A stretch of DNA of 64,000 nt, from positions 412,827 through 476,826 of the forward strand of contig NW_019775158.1 of the NCBI RefSeq assembly GCF_001039355.2, in the 5' to 3' direction. Position 1 is the stretch's first letter. Each line of letters begins with the position of its first letter. Below, one piece after another: positions 21,311 to 32,602 of the stretch. The notes beneath the pieces were generated by a model that was not told where the DNA came from, did not search any database, and saw only the letters and a program-made list of their open reading frames with translations. Made by a program: the position numbers and the translations under genes. This DNA comes from Lingula anatina. Lineage: Eukaryota > Brachiopoda > Lingulata > Lingulida > Lingulidae.

Positions 21311-23226
21311 CAGCGAGTGTGACGCACGCTGGATCGAATCCGAGAAACGGTGGGCGCGTTTATAGTTAACTTAGGTCGACTCATCATGGTTCCTGGGTTT
21401 TTTTAACAGCAGAAATTTGAAGCCGTGAACGTTTTCACTTCAACACTCGATTTTAAAAATTATTCATACAGATAATTATTGGTTACGTAATCCAACTGAA
21501 TGGAATGTCGAATGCGTTTTGTGGAAATGAAAAAGTGACTTCCATTAATGCGCCCCTCATCTTCGTTACCAAAAACGATCATACGTTTGTTCCTGTTTTG
21601 CAAACTGCATAGGCTGGAGTATGAGAGACTTAATTGGGCAGAAAACCAAATAATCGCCAATATTGATGCAATCAAAGATTAAATTTGTGATACAATTGTT
21701 AGATTTGTCGTTTATCGCATTATAAACAGTGCGCTGAAAAAGTAGGTGGATTATCACATTGCGAAACGCGTTAACCCACATACTAGTACGTGTATATACC
21801 TGGCAATTCTGTCCTTGGGCATGGGGACCACAGTCTCTTAAAAATCTTGACAGTAAAATACTCCCCCATTTTATTTTTCAAAATGTTTTATTAGACTTTA
21901 GAAATAAATAAGAAAAAAAATTCCCAAATCGAAAAAAAAGCACTGAACTGAAATAACAAAGTGACTTTCTGGAAGCTTTTTCAATTCGTTCTGAGAGCGA
22001 CCGAACGCAAAAGAGGAGGCACTGCTGGAGGAGGCATGTCATTCAGTTAATCTGACTGTATACAGCGAGAGTTCCCTTGGAGTTGGATCGATCTTCCTAG
22101 TACGATAGTTTCATTGGAGACGCATCCCTAGCCAACTGTAATAAATTCTCATTTTAGTAAGAGGTTTAAAAACCTTATGAAATACGACTGGATGTCTAAT
22201 CTACTACAAAACCAATGCACAATTTTCGAACATCGGTTAAGAGCAAACATGTACGTTTTATGAGAATAGAAACAAGTCATATGTTTGGTGTACAACAATA
22301 GAAAGAGAACTGATAAGTGTGACCACACACCAGCAGTTTGAGCGCGTGTGAGTTTGCCACACTGCAGTGACTCACGTCATGGCTGACTTCTATATTGGCT
22401 GTTATCATAATGTTTTTGTAATCAACCCACCAGCACAGAAATTGTGAACAAAACGCTACATGAGATCGTGCTACAAAAATTGACCAACAGCGTGTGTTGA
22501 CAGTACCTTTGAGGATTCATGTTAATTCACCGTATAGATCTTAAGGAAAATAGAAGTATATATATTGATGCATCTTTGAAGATCTAATACAATTTTACAA
22601 CTATAATGTAGATTTTCAATATATATACTTCTATTGACAGAACCTTCGTACATTCCTTCCCACTTCGTGTTTTCTGTTGGACTCACCTCCGGCACCCCGA
22701 TTTTCACACTCGAAAATCTACTACATCAGTAATGCCTCTTCCGGTGCTGGGAACAGTAGAAGGATGTTGGCAATAGAGGTTTGTGTTTACAGGGTTTCAT
22801 ACAACTCAGGGTGCTTTCCAATGACACCATAAGTTATTGTGAACTGTTGTCAAAGCGTTGGCCATGAAGTAGGTGTCGTTTCCGCCTGAGTGTCTAAAGG
22901 ACATGTCTAGAGCGCGGCGCACACTTTGAGATATGTGCTCAGCTATGATCACGCACACTTTGTGGTATGTGCTCAGCTATGATCCTGGTTGCGCTAGCTG
23001 AATCGAAAAAGGAAGGTTTTGTGCTTTTCCTTTTGTCTTCAGGGGTGATAAAAACTCGACGGGAGATGCTGAACTTCAATACCGGAAGAAATGAAGATAT
23101 AGCTGAGTCCTTATGCACAGTGTGCGCCGGTTAAACCTAGACAGAAATATCACCCAAACGAGGCGGCTGTCAAAGGGCGCCTGCATTCAAGGCAGGTCGG
23201 TGGATGTTTTAGAGTAAGTTTCCAAG
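21311..23226. other. Spacer between channel-like genes A and B
   Basis: Holds the 3' UTR of gene A with an AATAAA at 21903-21908 and a partial GACTGG-type arm near 22060-22140. A short AT-rich palindrome has arms at 22550-22568 and 22616-22633. A twofold repeat of about 55 bases (gcacactttg.g.tatgtgctcagctatgat) lies at 22918-22985. The promoter of gene B should lie here, but no TATA box or clear initiator was identified. Confidence 0.6.
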
Positions 23227-26200
23227 ATGGAGAGTCGGACAGACAGGGGAATGTCACCACTCGGACAACCACAGCCTTCCGACGAATATGTCACTCTGGA
23301 TGGAAAAGAAGGCAAAGGGTGAGAGAAGGGTTATTTTTTATGAGAATTTGTGTCTCATAGAGTGAAGTTACCAGTTGCCTCCGTGGATTAAGTAATATGG
23401 TACACTTGCCTCAGTTTTCGGCCTAACAGCGGTAAGGGTACCGTGAGCATGTAAGGCCAAAAACTAGGCAAATCATTCCCCATACCACAGAATGTTCTTA
23501 GTCACAGCCGACCGGTGCCTCTTCAATATCTGTTTGCAAATTTTGGCTGCCTTATATTACGTTTGATAAAGTGGCCATAGGGCCTTTATAAGCAGATGTA
23601 TGTTTGATTTTAGCTCCCCGTTTTTTAGGAAGTAAAATGATAACAATATAGGCTCCATACCAGGGAAGATATTAAATCTGTCATATGATTGTTCTTTACA
23701 GTTTACTTAACTATAAACCTTTAAATAGCTACCTTAGGGTGCATACACAACATACGATCCTCGGACTAGTCCGCGGATCAAATATGGCCGACCCCACTTG
23801 AAAGCTATGCCGCATAATGGTCTCCCTATCTACCACACGCGCCATTCCTGCAAAGTCCTAGCAATCAAACTAAATTTACACCTCTCCGGGATTGAAACTG
23901 TGATAGTGAAATATACTTATGCATAATACGTACCAAATACATTACATATTACTGTACAAAGTTATAAATATTGCAATTCAATTGAAACCTAAGTGATTAC
24001 CTGCAGAGCGTTCGAGAGAGATGGGAGAGGGGAGGGGGTGGAGAGAGAGAGGGGGGAGGGAAACTGCATTAGAGGAGATGATGTGAAATGACAACACAGT
24101 GGACAATGTTTTAACAATAAACAGTCCAATATTTGATTTAAAAAATCGCGGATGCAGTCGTTGGACCTAAAATCGGCAACCGCAATCCCAAATCCGCAGC
24201 TCCAACTCACAAACCGCAGTCTATTTCACCCATAGAGCCCTGTTCCAGCAGTCTTTAATGAAAAAAAGGCCGAGTTTTGACTGAACTCCTTGCGTGAAGC
24301 AGATCCCATCTCATCTTGTTGACGTCACAGATTACCCACCGGGGGGAAGATATGGTCTATATCATATAGACAAGGAATGTTATCACGACGTTATTTAGCA
24401 CTACTGAGCAGATTGGGAGAGAGTTTTGGCCATGACCCAAACCTGAAGAGGCATATCAAGTCCTTGAAGTACTGCAGTATTATTGCTACCTCGGCTGCGA
24501 CCTAATTTTACCCGCATCAAGAGATATAATTTATACATCAGTATAACAAGAGAACGTGATTTGAGCACAATGATGTTTTGAAGTATGAGTCATACGCACG
24601 CGATTATTTTTGTCACCTTTCTGTATAGTAAAAGCTGAGACGTATCCTGATGCTGCTTGAGACATGTACGCGTATCTTTCATAGGATTGATGTTTACATG
24701 GTAAGTTCGGAAGTTAATAATTATACATGTACATTGATTTATGGTGCGGCGAAAGCGCCGAAGAAGACAGTGGGATTGATGAAACCAAACTTACAGCCCA
24801 GCCAAGATCTTTATCAGAATTTTATCATAGCCCGAACTGTCATATATCTGTTCTGCTGCCTAGGGTATCGTATCGCTGTCGGTTGTAGAAGTCATTCTGA
24901 GCGTTGGAAAAGATACACAGAGCTACAGGTAGGCCTAGGCACCATTCCCAAACCCAATCGTACTAACTGCAGATCCATCTATGTCCAAGGGGATTCTTGC
25001 TGAATTGCAATCAACTTAGGCCGCTTAGATGAGGGGGTAATTAATTATCGTTTAGCAGCTTCAGTAGACGTGCCAGACATTTAAGCTGCTTAAGCTGAGA
25101 GTAATTTAGAGAGAAATCCCTTGTAGATGGATCGATCCTGTTAGATCGATCTAGGTATGGGAACCCAGTCCTACATGTACCTCTGTATATTAACGACGCC
25201 TGCCTCGGGACAATACTTGAAGATCCAGGTCATATCGACACTGAAAAAGGTTTGCACGCAGTTGACACCCAGTGCTGACAACTAAATCAGTAGTGAATAA
25301 ATTTATCGCCAGATGACGTCATTTTAATCTATACCAGACTGGGTTTATCTAGTTGCTCTTAGACTGCATTCCCACAGATTTAGATCGATCCATCTGGATC
25401 GACCTAACTCCCTTGGGGTTCACGCTAAATTGCTGTCAGCCGAGCGCGCACGAAAGTTATTTATCCCCTATTACAGTTTTCAGTAGATGGGACAGACATT
25501 TGAGCCGCCTATTCTGACAACAATCTAGTGAGACTCCCCACGGGGATAGATCGATCTAAAATCTGTGGGAATGCAGTCTTAGATCCCAATCCCACAAACA
25601 CCGTCGTTCTACGTAGATCCAACTCTGCATTAACTCTCCCTGAGTGCAATCAGCTTAATTGACTGACATGCCTCTGCAGAGGTTGACCGATCTCCATGTA
25701 CGTGGACCGAGGGTGTCTATGTGAATGGGGCTTAACAGTCATATTTTCGTAATCGACATAGACTTACTGGCAAAAGGAAAGTGAAAGTGCGTGCATGTAC
25801 CCCCTGTACATTTGTAAACAGTATGAGTTATTTTCTTGTTTTCGTTTTTTTCCCTTTTAGCATCAAGGACATGCCGCTACAGGTACAATCCGATCTCTCG
25901 ACCAGACAGTTGGAGACACTCCTGCAGAACCTGGATAGGACATCTGCGCATGTGCGCGCCTTCTTGGCCCCCACCGACGGTCACATGAGGCAAGAGGAGC
26001 CACGGAGGAGACGGAGGCGGAAGGTGGATGTTTAAGTTCACATGGCAAAATAATATATTCGAATTGGACATGTGATTTACATTTGGAAATTTTTTATCAA
26101 TTTTGACAATATCTGTTTTGAGACCGTACCATTTTAAATTAAGCTGTATAATTTAGCGTCGCATTTTCTACAGAAGGTCCAAATTTTGTTACAATTGTTG

Positions 26201-29200
26201 GGTGATCATCTCAAAAATTGTTGGTACTGGGCAATTCATCATCTTATTCATCAGTAAATTTTCAGACCCCTCTTTAACAACGTGTTTTCTGAGATGCTCA
26301 CCATAATGCTATTGGGCCATTTGGGAAGTAAAGCCTCAGATAATCGGTAAATTTGAAATGTTTTCAAACGATTCTCTGTTTGTTTCAGATATGTCCGGCT
26401 TGGTGGCCGTGCAAGTGTAAGCTGCCCAAAACGCTGTATAAGTACATGCTGGTTTTCACGTTCATTTTACAGGTAACGTACGTGACTGATCTTCTTGTAG
26501 AAATTGAAGTAGGATTGGAAACGCTGTATACATTTTTCCTTTGTTGGATCCTAAATTTAATATGTGGTGTTTATATTAATAAAAGCGGTATACAAAGTAA
26601 ACGATCACAAATATATCGGAAGAACTTGTATTTTCGTTACTGACATATTTTCATTATTGTTAATTTTTATTGATTTTCCAGTTGTTTAACATAGTGGCTC
26701 TCACAGTGCTGGACGCCATCCCCAAGTCTGACCAATCACGAATAGAGACGATTGTTGTGGTTTGTACACACTTGCGCGCGCACACACACACACACACGAT
26801 GTTTGCGCTTGGTAGACAGACGCGCGCGCGAACAAGCAATCTCTCTATTTCTTGTTTCGAAAAAAAAACATTATTGAACGGGTTTTTCTATAATTGCCCG
26901 ACTCGCATCTTAATGTAACTCAAACAAATTTCCGGCCACGAAGTTTAACGTAGATAACTGTTTCATAAAAACTATAGTACATTTTTGCAAATAGTTTTTC
27001 CGACTTTCTTTACAGTTGTGATAAATATATTGAAACGAACACTTTTGCAGTATATTTCAACTTCAAGTAATACGGAATAAACTTAATTAATATTTTTCAG
27101 AGCGCCATCATCATGATCACGTTGCATTTGGTGAACTTGGTCATAGTGATCATGTCTACAAGTAAGTTAATTCAGAATTAGGCCCATGCCCTATGAAACT
27201 ATCGTTCAACACTTATCGATTCAACTCAAACTCAATAGCACGAAAACAGATTGTGTAAGTCTTTGTCTTTTTCCCTTAACCTTCGGAACTGTTCGTCAAA
27301 TTTTAGAATATTCATTTAGTGTGCTGCATAATTAAGCTTTGATTTATCAAGCGCAATTGACAACATGTCTGTTTGGTATTTTCTTATACAATTATTTTAA
27401 TACGCCCTTAAGAGTCTGAGACGGGGTGAAAGTACCAAAGAACGAATTTTAGGTGTTTTCTGTCCATGTGTGTAAGTAAACTGTAAGGTGTCATACAGAA
27501 TGCAAATACTGTGCAAATATGGATTACAGAATACACATACACTGTAATGGCATTTTTAATGTCTGCCCTGTTCCATTTCAGTCAAGCTGTCCCGCCAAGT
27601 ATACTGGCATAATGTAAGCAAGACGTTCTTCCTGCAGAACTACTTGGCCACCGTGTTACTCTTCAGCGGCATCTATAGCATGACGTACAGGATTGACGTA
27701 GGTTGCATGAACTCTTGCTGTAAAGCACTTCTTAAAGGGATAATAACTATTCATTTTGGCAAAAAATAATGGGTTTTCCTGGGATAAACGATTTTTCCTT
27801 ACAATTTTTCCATACTCACCAATGGTTAAAAAATCAGTTCCAACATTCAAAGTTAGTTGTTTTTTTTTTGTAATAATCTCTACAGAGATCTCATACGAAG
27901 AGTTGTTATCCCTTTAACAAGTGCTTTGTTCATTAAAATTGGTTTTCTGGGTTTTGTTCTTTCTCTAATATACAGCTGTGTTGTATCAGAACGTGGACTT
28001 TCTCGACAAAAATAAAGCTCCTGTGTTTCTTCCTTCTCGAACAGTTTTTTCAATGACAAACAAAAAATCTTAATTACCATAAAGCAACTGACCTCTAAAT
28101 TTCTGCCCTTCACAAAACCGTCTATAGTTCTACCGTCCACAATTCCTCAAAATTTCATCAAAATTTGCTGTAATATATATATATATATATTTTTTTTTTG
28201 TGAACCTAAAATAAAAAAAAAACTTTTTTTCGCACGCACACACACACTTGAATAGAACTTTGATGTTGTTAAGTACCCGTTAGTTTTAGTTTAACGCCCT
28301 TCCAGTCCCCTTTATTAGCTGTTTGCCTTGTAATTTTTTATTTGCTTGTGAACATGGAAACTTAAAATAAAACACATTATCAACTAATATTTATATGTCA
28401 CGAAATGTCTTGTTTAATTTTGTGATATTTTGCAGAACAACGGCTGGGCGTCTGTGAGTTTGAATCTGAATGATGAGCCCAAAATGGGATTTTTGTTATA
28501 CTTTGAAATGATGACGCTGTCCATATCCACGGCTACACTTTGTGGTAAGATTCCATGGCGGTTCCGAATAGATAAAAATCTAAATTCTGACTGTGAATAA
28601 AAATTTTCATTTTGCTGTTATGAGATTTTTTATTTTGAAGCCGTACTGCCCAGGAAGTATTGCCGTTTAATGTTACTTATTTATGATGATTATCCTCCTC
28701 TATTTGATTTCAGTGTGTATTTGAATATATTTGTGATTAAGTATTATTTTTTTAAGGACAAATTTGGAAATTATTTTAAAAATCAAAATTTCAAAGTCGG
28801 ATCTCTTTACTTTTCAGGCGCCAGTACTATTACACCAAAACATTGGTACAACAGCCTTATTCTCTGTGTTCAAGTAAGTGGTATTAAATCTTTTCTTTCA
28901 TGAATTCTTTAATAAGGAGTTCACTAGAAATACTTAACGTATCGTTATTTACAGTGGAAGTTTTTAACGATTTACCACTGTATACAGTAACAATGCTTTA
29001 ATGGCCCTTCTTGTTCGATCAGTCTCTATAATTTTGATAGTTTCTTTGAATTATGCTATTAATATTGCAATGTAAACTTCTATACTTTCATTATAAAACA
29101 TTATCATTACAAGTAATTTCAATGAAAGCAGTCCCTTCCATGTGGCATTTTATTCTTTCAAATTTTAAATGTCCGAATTGCGTCAGTTCACAACCGCTGT

Positions 29201-29425
29201 CTCACCTAGCACATTCTGTCCACTTTCTTTCATCTATGTTTACATCTGTTAACTTTGTAGATGCTTCTCAGCTACATGTATTTTGCCTCCTTGATGTCCA
29301 TGGGGTCAGAGTCAGGCGACCAGGCGCCCCCAGCTCCCCCCTCACGAGAAGAAGAGGACGAGGAAAGCGGCAGAAGGTTGACGCACAGGGCAGAAAATGG
29401 CGGCAGTGAGTATCAGAGAATATGA
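23227..29425 (+). CDS. Potassium-channel-like membrane protein B, degenerate filter (9 exons, 307 aa)
   Basis: Exons: 23227-23318, 25861-26023, 26389-26472, 26682-26759, 27101-27161, 27582-27697, 28436-28544, 28818-28873, 29261-29425; the phases agree at every junction and the frame is open for 307 codons. Exon 1 (MESRTDRGMS...) is joined in phase 2 to an exon that opens with IKDM, then QLETLLQNLDRT and a run RRRRRRK at about residue 79-85. ICPAWWPCKC follows at 86, then helices at about 104-126, 136-158, 178-195 and 246-266. The pore-like loop TATLCGASTITP (230-241) has GAS at 235-237 in place of GYG, and the intron splits the codon of that glycine. The C-terminus is acidic then basic, probably cytosolic. 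Same architecture as gene A, so the pair arose by tandem duplication. A shorter form could start at 25871. Confidence 0.82.
23741..23815. repeat. Single arm of a foldback repeat (GCGGACTA/CCGCGGATC family)
   Basis: 'ggactagtccgcggatcaaatatggccgacccc' type sequence resembles the arms of the foldbacks at 36369-36652 and 37256-37439. No opposite arm was found. It lies in the first intron of gene B. Confidence 0.4.
24938..25170. mobile_element. GACTGG-family foldback MITE in intron 1 of gene B
   Basis: Left end GGCACCATTCCCA, right end TGGGAACCCAGTC, flanked by CTA on both sides (24935-24937 and 25171-25173), a variant of the usual TTA. Confidence 0.7.
25362..25578. mobile_element. GACTGC-ended foldback MITE, TTA duplication
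   Basis: Near-perfect ends: GACTGCATTCCCACAGATT opposite its reverse complement, followed inwards by TAGATCGATC on both arms. TTA flanks it at 25359-25361 and 25579-25581. Confidence 0.85.
25582..25731. mobile_element. Second foldback MITE sharing the TTA of its neighbour
   Basis: Left end GATCCCAATCCCACAAACACC pairs imperfectly with the right end (GGGTGTCTATGTGAATGGGGC). Its left TTA is the right TTA of the element at 25362-25578, and another TTA follows at 25732-25734. Confidence 0.65.
27736..27913. mobile_element. Short AGGGATAAT-family MITE, TTAA duplication
   Basis: Begins AGGGATAATAACT and ends AGTTGTTATCCCT, flanked by TTAA on both sides (27732-27735 and 27914-27917). At 178 bases it is an internally deleted version of the 338-base element at 2362. 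It lies in the intron before the pore exon of gene B. Confidence 0.85.
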
Positions 29426-30108
29426 CACCACTGCGATGTTCATATTGTCGAGGCGGCTTCTCTTGGGTTTATACTGAGCGCCATCTATACACCACGTGAC
29501 TTAGAAAAGCCTTACAGGACAAGGTGCTCATGCTGTTGAGGAGGAGGAGGAAAAAGAGGAGGAAGAGGTTTCACAAAAGAGTTCTTGCCTGAAACTCACA
29601 AAAACTGATACAGCTGTCTGAACTTTTGGAACAAACAGTTTGTTTGACCTACCTCAGTTCTAGACAATTTTGTCTAGAACATTGTGTAGCCTCTTACAGT
29701 GCGTTTTTTCATTGTGGAAATGAAATAGAAATGGACAAATATAATTAGGAGAGACAGATAAAGAGAAATCAAATGATTGATTTCCCAATTAGGTTGCCAT
29801 GACGACGTACGCTAATAAAATTATTGTCAATTTTTGAGCGCATGATGAGTAACAGTCCACAACAGGTATTGTGCACGTACCATGAAATGGTTTGTTTGAC
29901 CAGTAATAGATTTTTCAAAAAAAAAAAAAAAAAAAAGAGGAATAAAAATATTAATACGGTGTCCTATTTATTTAGTTAAAATAATGATGAACGTTAAACC
30001 CGTAAGTAACACCTTTTGCTCTGGTTTACCTCCAACTTGGTGCAAAAGAAGTTATATTTGAACTATTTTCAATTTGCAAACGTCTCACAAAGCCTGTGCC
30101 CCTTTATA

Positions 30109-30316
30109 CCCCCTTTACACTGGACGGCGTCCTTTCTGCGACCATGAAATTTGGCATCGCTGTGGTCTTAATAAGGAGGCACGAGCATTGATTTTGTATC
30201 AGAATGAATGCTCAATGATCGGCCAGTTGTCGGCACGTAAAGTATTATAATTCTTTAACTCTCAAATGGGGCCGAACTGCTGGACGCAGAAGGGACGCCG
30301 TCCAGTGTAAAGGGGG
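30109..30316. mobile_element. Foldback MITE with CCCCCTTTACAC ends
   Basis: The first and last 32 bases (CCCCCTTTACACTGGACGGC... and its complement) pair with one mismatch. The target-site duplication is not clear. No second copy lies in the window. Confidence 0.75.
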
Positions 30317-32103
30317 CTTTACTGACCCAAGTGGGTGGAGATGTGGGGCATCAGCAGCTGGACATCTTCGGGATTCGGAGACCATTTATGTTATTGGTGA
30401 CAAAAATATCACTTTTATGGTATAGATACTTGACGTGTTTTCTAGCTTCCGGTGAGGTATGAATTTTGGACGCTTCATGGAAGAAACCAAGGGCTTTGTT
30501 AACACGACTCCTGAGTCTTTTGATGGTGGGTGGAAACGTCGTGCTTCATAAGTAAAGGCATATAGATTCTCTTAACACGATTAACATTACAACAGAGGAT
30601 GAGAACGTAATCCACCACAAGTATATCTTCGTTTTGTGTAACAATTTTTATTGCACCTTACTCACTGAGTGATGTTCAGAGTTTGGGATGATAATTCTAT
30701 TCTTATGGTGGAATACATTTTCATCATTTTTATCATGATTGTAAAAGTAAATCATATTGTTTCAAAAGAAACAAACTAAAAAAAGTTTTATGTGTGTATA
30801 TGTTTCTCTGTGTGTGTATGCGTGCGTTCGTGCGTGCGTGGGGCAGAAGAAGGGAGAGGTGCCGGACGAGGGTATGCATGTTGTTCCCTGATTTATGAAA
30901 TGTTGGAAGGACAATTTTTCCTCATTTGGATCGTTGTTATAACACTGGCACCCTAACAGGCAAACCAATTGATACGGTATGAATCATCACTTTATGGGGG
31001 AGGAGGTAAAAATCGCCTCTGTTAATGATCCTAACGATCGACTGGCGCTAAACGTTTTAGGACAAAAAAGACAATACACTGCATTATTAATGAAAAAAAT
31101 GAATGTTATATGGGACCGAGCAAACAACCGAGAATAACGCAGATAAAAGGGCGATCTTTTTACTTTGAGGACACTTTGTTGGGACGAACAAAACCAATTA
31201 TGTCATGATTCAGTAGCTGTATTGCTCCCATGAGAACTAAGTAGCAAAGGGCCCAAATGCGTTTTGTGAGTGCAACATGCAAGTCTCACACAGTCAATAC
31301 ATCTTTATTCCAAGGGGCGCGGTGTGCATCCCTACGAAAAGTGACCACATGTCGCTTAACGGACGACAAAGAGTCCCACATCAACAATCATTTCTATGTT
31401 ATAAAATCTTCTCTGACACCAGCTTTCCCGTTATATTAATGATCGGAAGTTTTTTTGGTTAGAAATCTGAAGCCAAAGGAAAAAAAACGTTTTCGAGCTA
31501 ATCAGCCTTTCATATAATATTATTTATGCTACTTCCAAATTCTTGCCCGTCACCCGGGACACAACGAAAAAACTTTAGCCATTAAAATAGTCTAAATATA
31601 TAGAATTGCATTTAAGTCTACTTTGTCTAATTTGGCCCAGCAAAAAGTGTAGCCAAATTAAATAGAATATTGTGTCTGTGTTGTTATAAGAACATATTCA
31701 ATGTTTTTGACCAATAATTATTACTTTAGACTGCCTTTCATCTCGAATTGGTGTAGATGTAACATTGGTCGAAAAGCTTAGACTAATGTCCATGCCTTTT
31801 ATAATTGTAAACCCAGTTCCAGAAAACTTCAAAGCGACGTACAAAGTATTGCATTTACTGCGTTAAGTTCTAAGTCGAACATTCCTCTGGCAAATAAAAA
31901 TGATTATAATGATAAATAATGAATTCGTGATAATTGTCCATTACACCCACAAAGTATACTTTTGATGAACATTTATTGCGCTAAAACGATATAATCATTG
32001 TTCGTTATGTACAAACATTAGGCTTAAACATATTAAGACCATAAGGCCCAAGTATATTTGTTGATTTACCAAGGTGAGGTGTTGATTTACCAAGGTGTGG
32101 TGT

Positions 32104-32121
32104 ATGTGCGCGTGTATGTGC

Positions 32122-32152
<31 letters not shown>

Positions 32153-32176
32153 CGCGTGCGTGTATGTGTGCGTGGG
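32104..32176. repeat. (GT)n-rich microsatellite
   Basis: Interrupted GT run with GC and AT variants, about 430 bases downstream of the GPCR stop codon. Confidence 0.9.
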
Positions 32177-32602
32177 CGTGTGAATGATTTCAGATATTCA
32201 TTTGCAAATGCATGGGGATGTGCGCTTTACTACTTGTGTTGTACATAAAATCACGACTGGTAATATCTACAGTTTTTCAATAAATTAATTGGTAACGAAG
32301 CCATTTACAACGTCGAAGGTAATTTACTGACGGTTCCAATTGTTTTTTCTCAGTTTATCCTTACAGTGCCTAACAAGACAAGCATAGGCTTACGTGACAT
32401 TTAGCACTTTTGATTTACGCACTTCGTCGTTCAAATAATTTGGTGCCTTTTGAAATATTGGAAAACAATTACATCAACACAATTAGGATATGTACCGACG
32501 ATTCCAATTTCAAAATATTTGAAATACAATTAGTTTTACAAAATAAAGTGATTTAGTGGCGATTCTTATTTTACTTGACGCAATTTTTTTTTCACGACGA
32601 AC

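Larger units (their letters stand above)
29426..32602. other. Spacer between gene B and the GPCR gene
   Basis: Begins with the 3' UTR of gene B (AATAAA at 29814-29819) and an A-run at 29918-29936. A foldback element lies at 30109-30316 and a GT-rich microsatellite at 32104-32176. No additional coding exon with splice sites was identified. Confidence 0.6.

Noticed and set aside
21325-21350. GGATCGAATCC, similar to a tRNA B-box
   Set aside because: No A-box or cloverleaf partner sequence lies upstream; it differs from the GGTTCGANTCC consensus.
24650-25003. 117-codon plus-strand frame upstream of gene B
   Set aside because: Runs into a foldback element at 24938, has no fitting splice phase with the 23318 donor or 25861 acceptor, and no domain.
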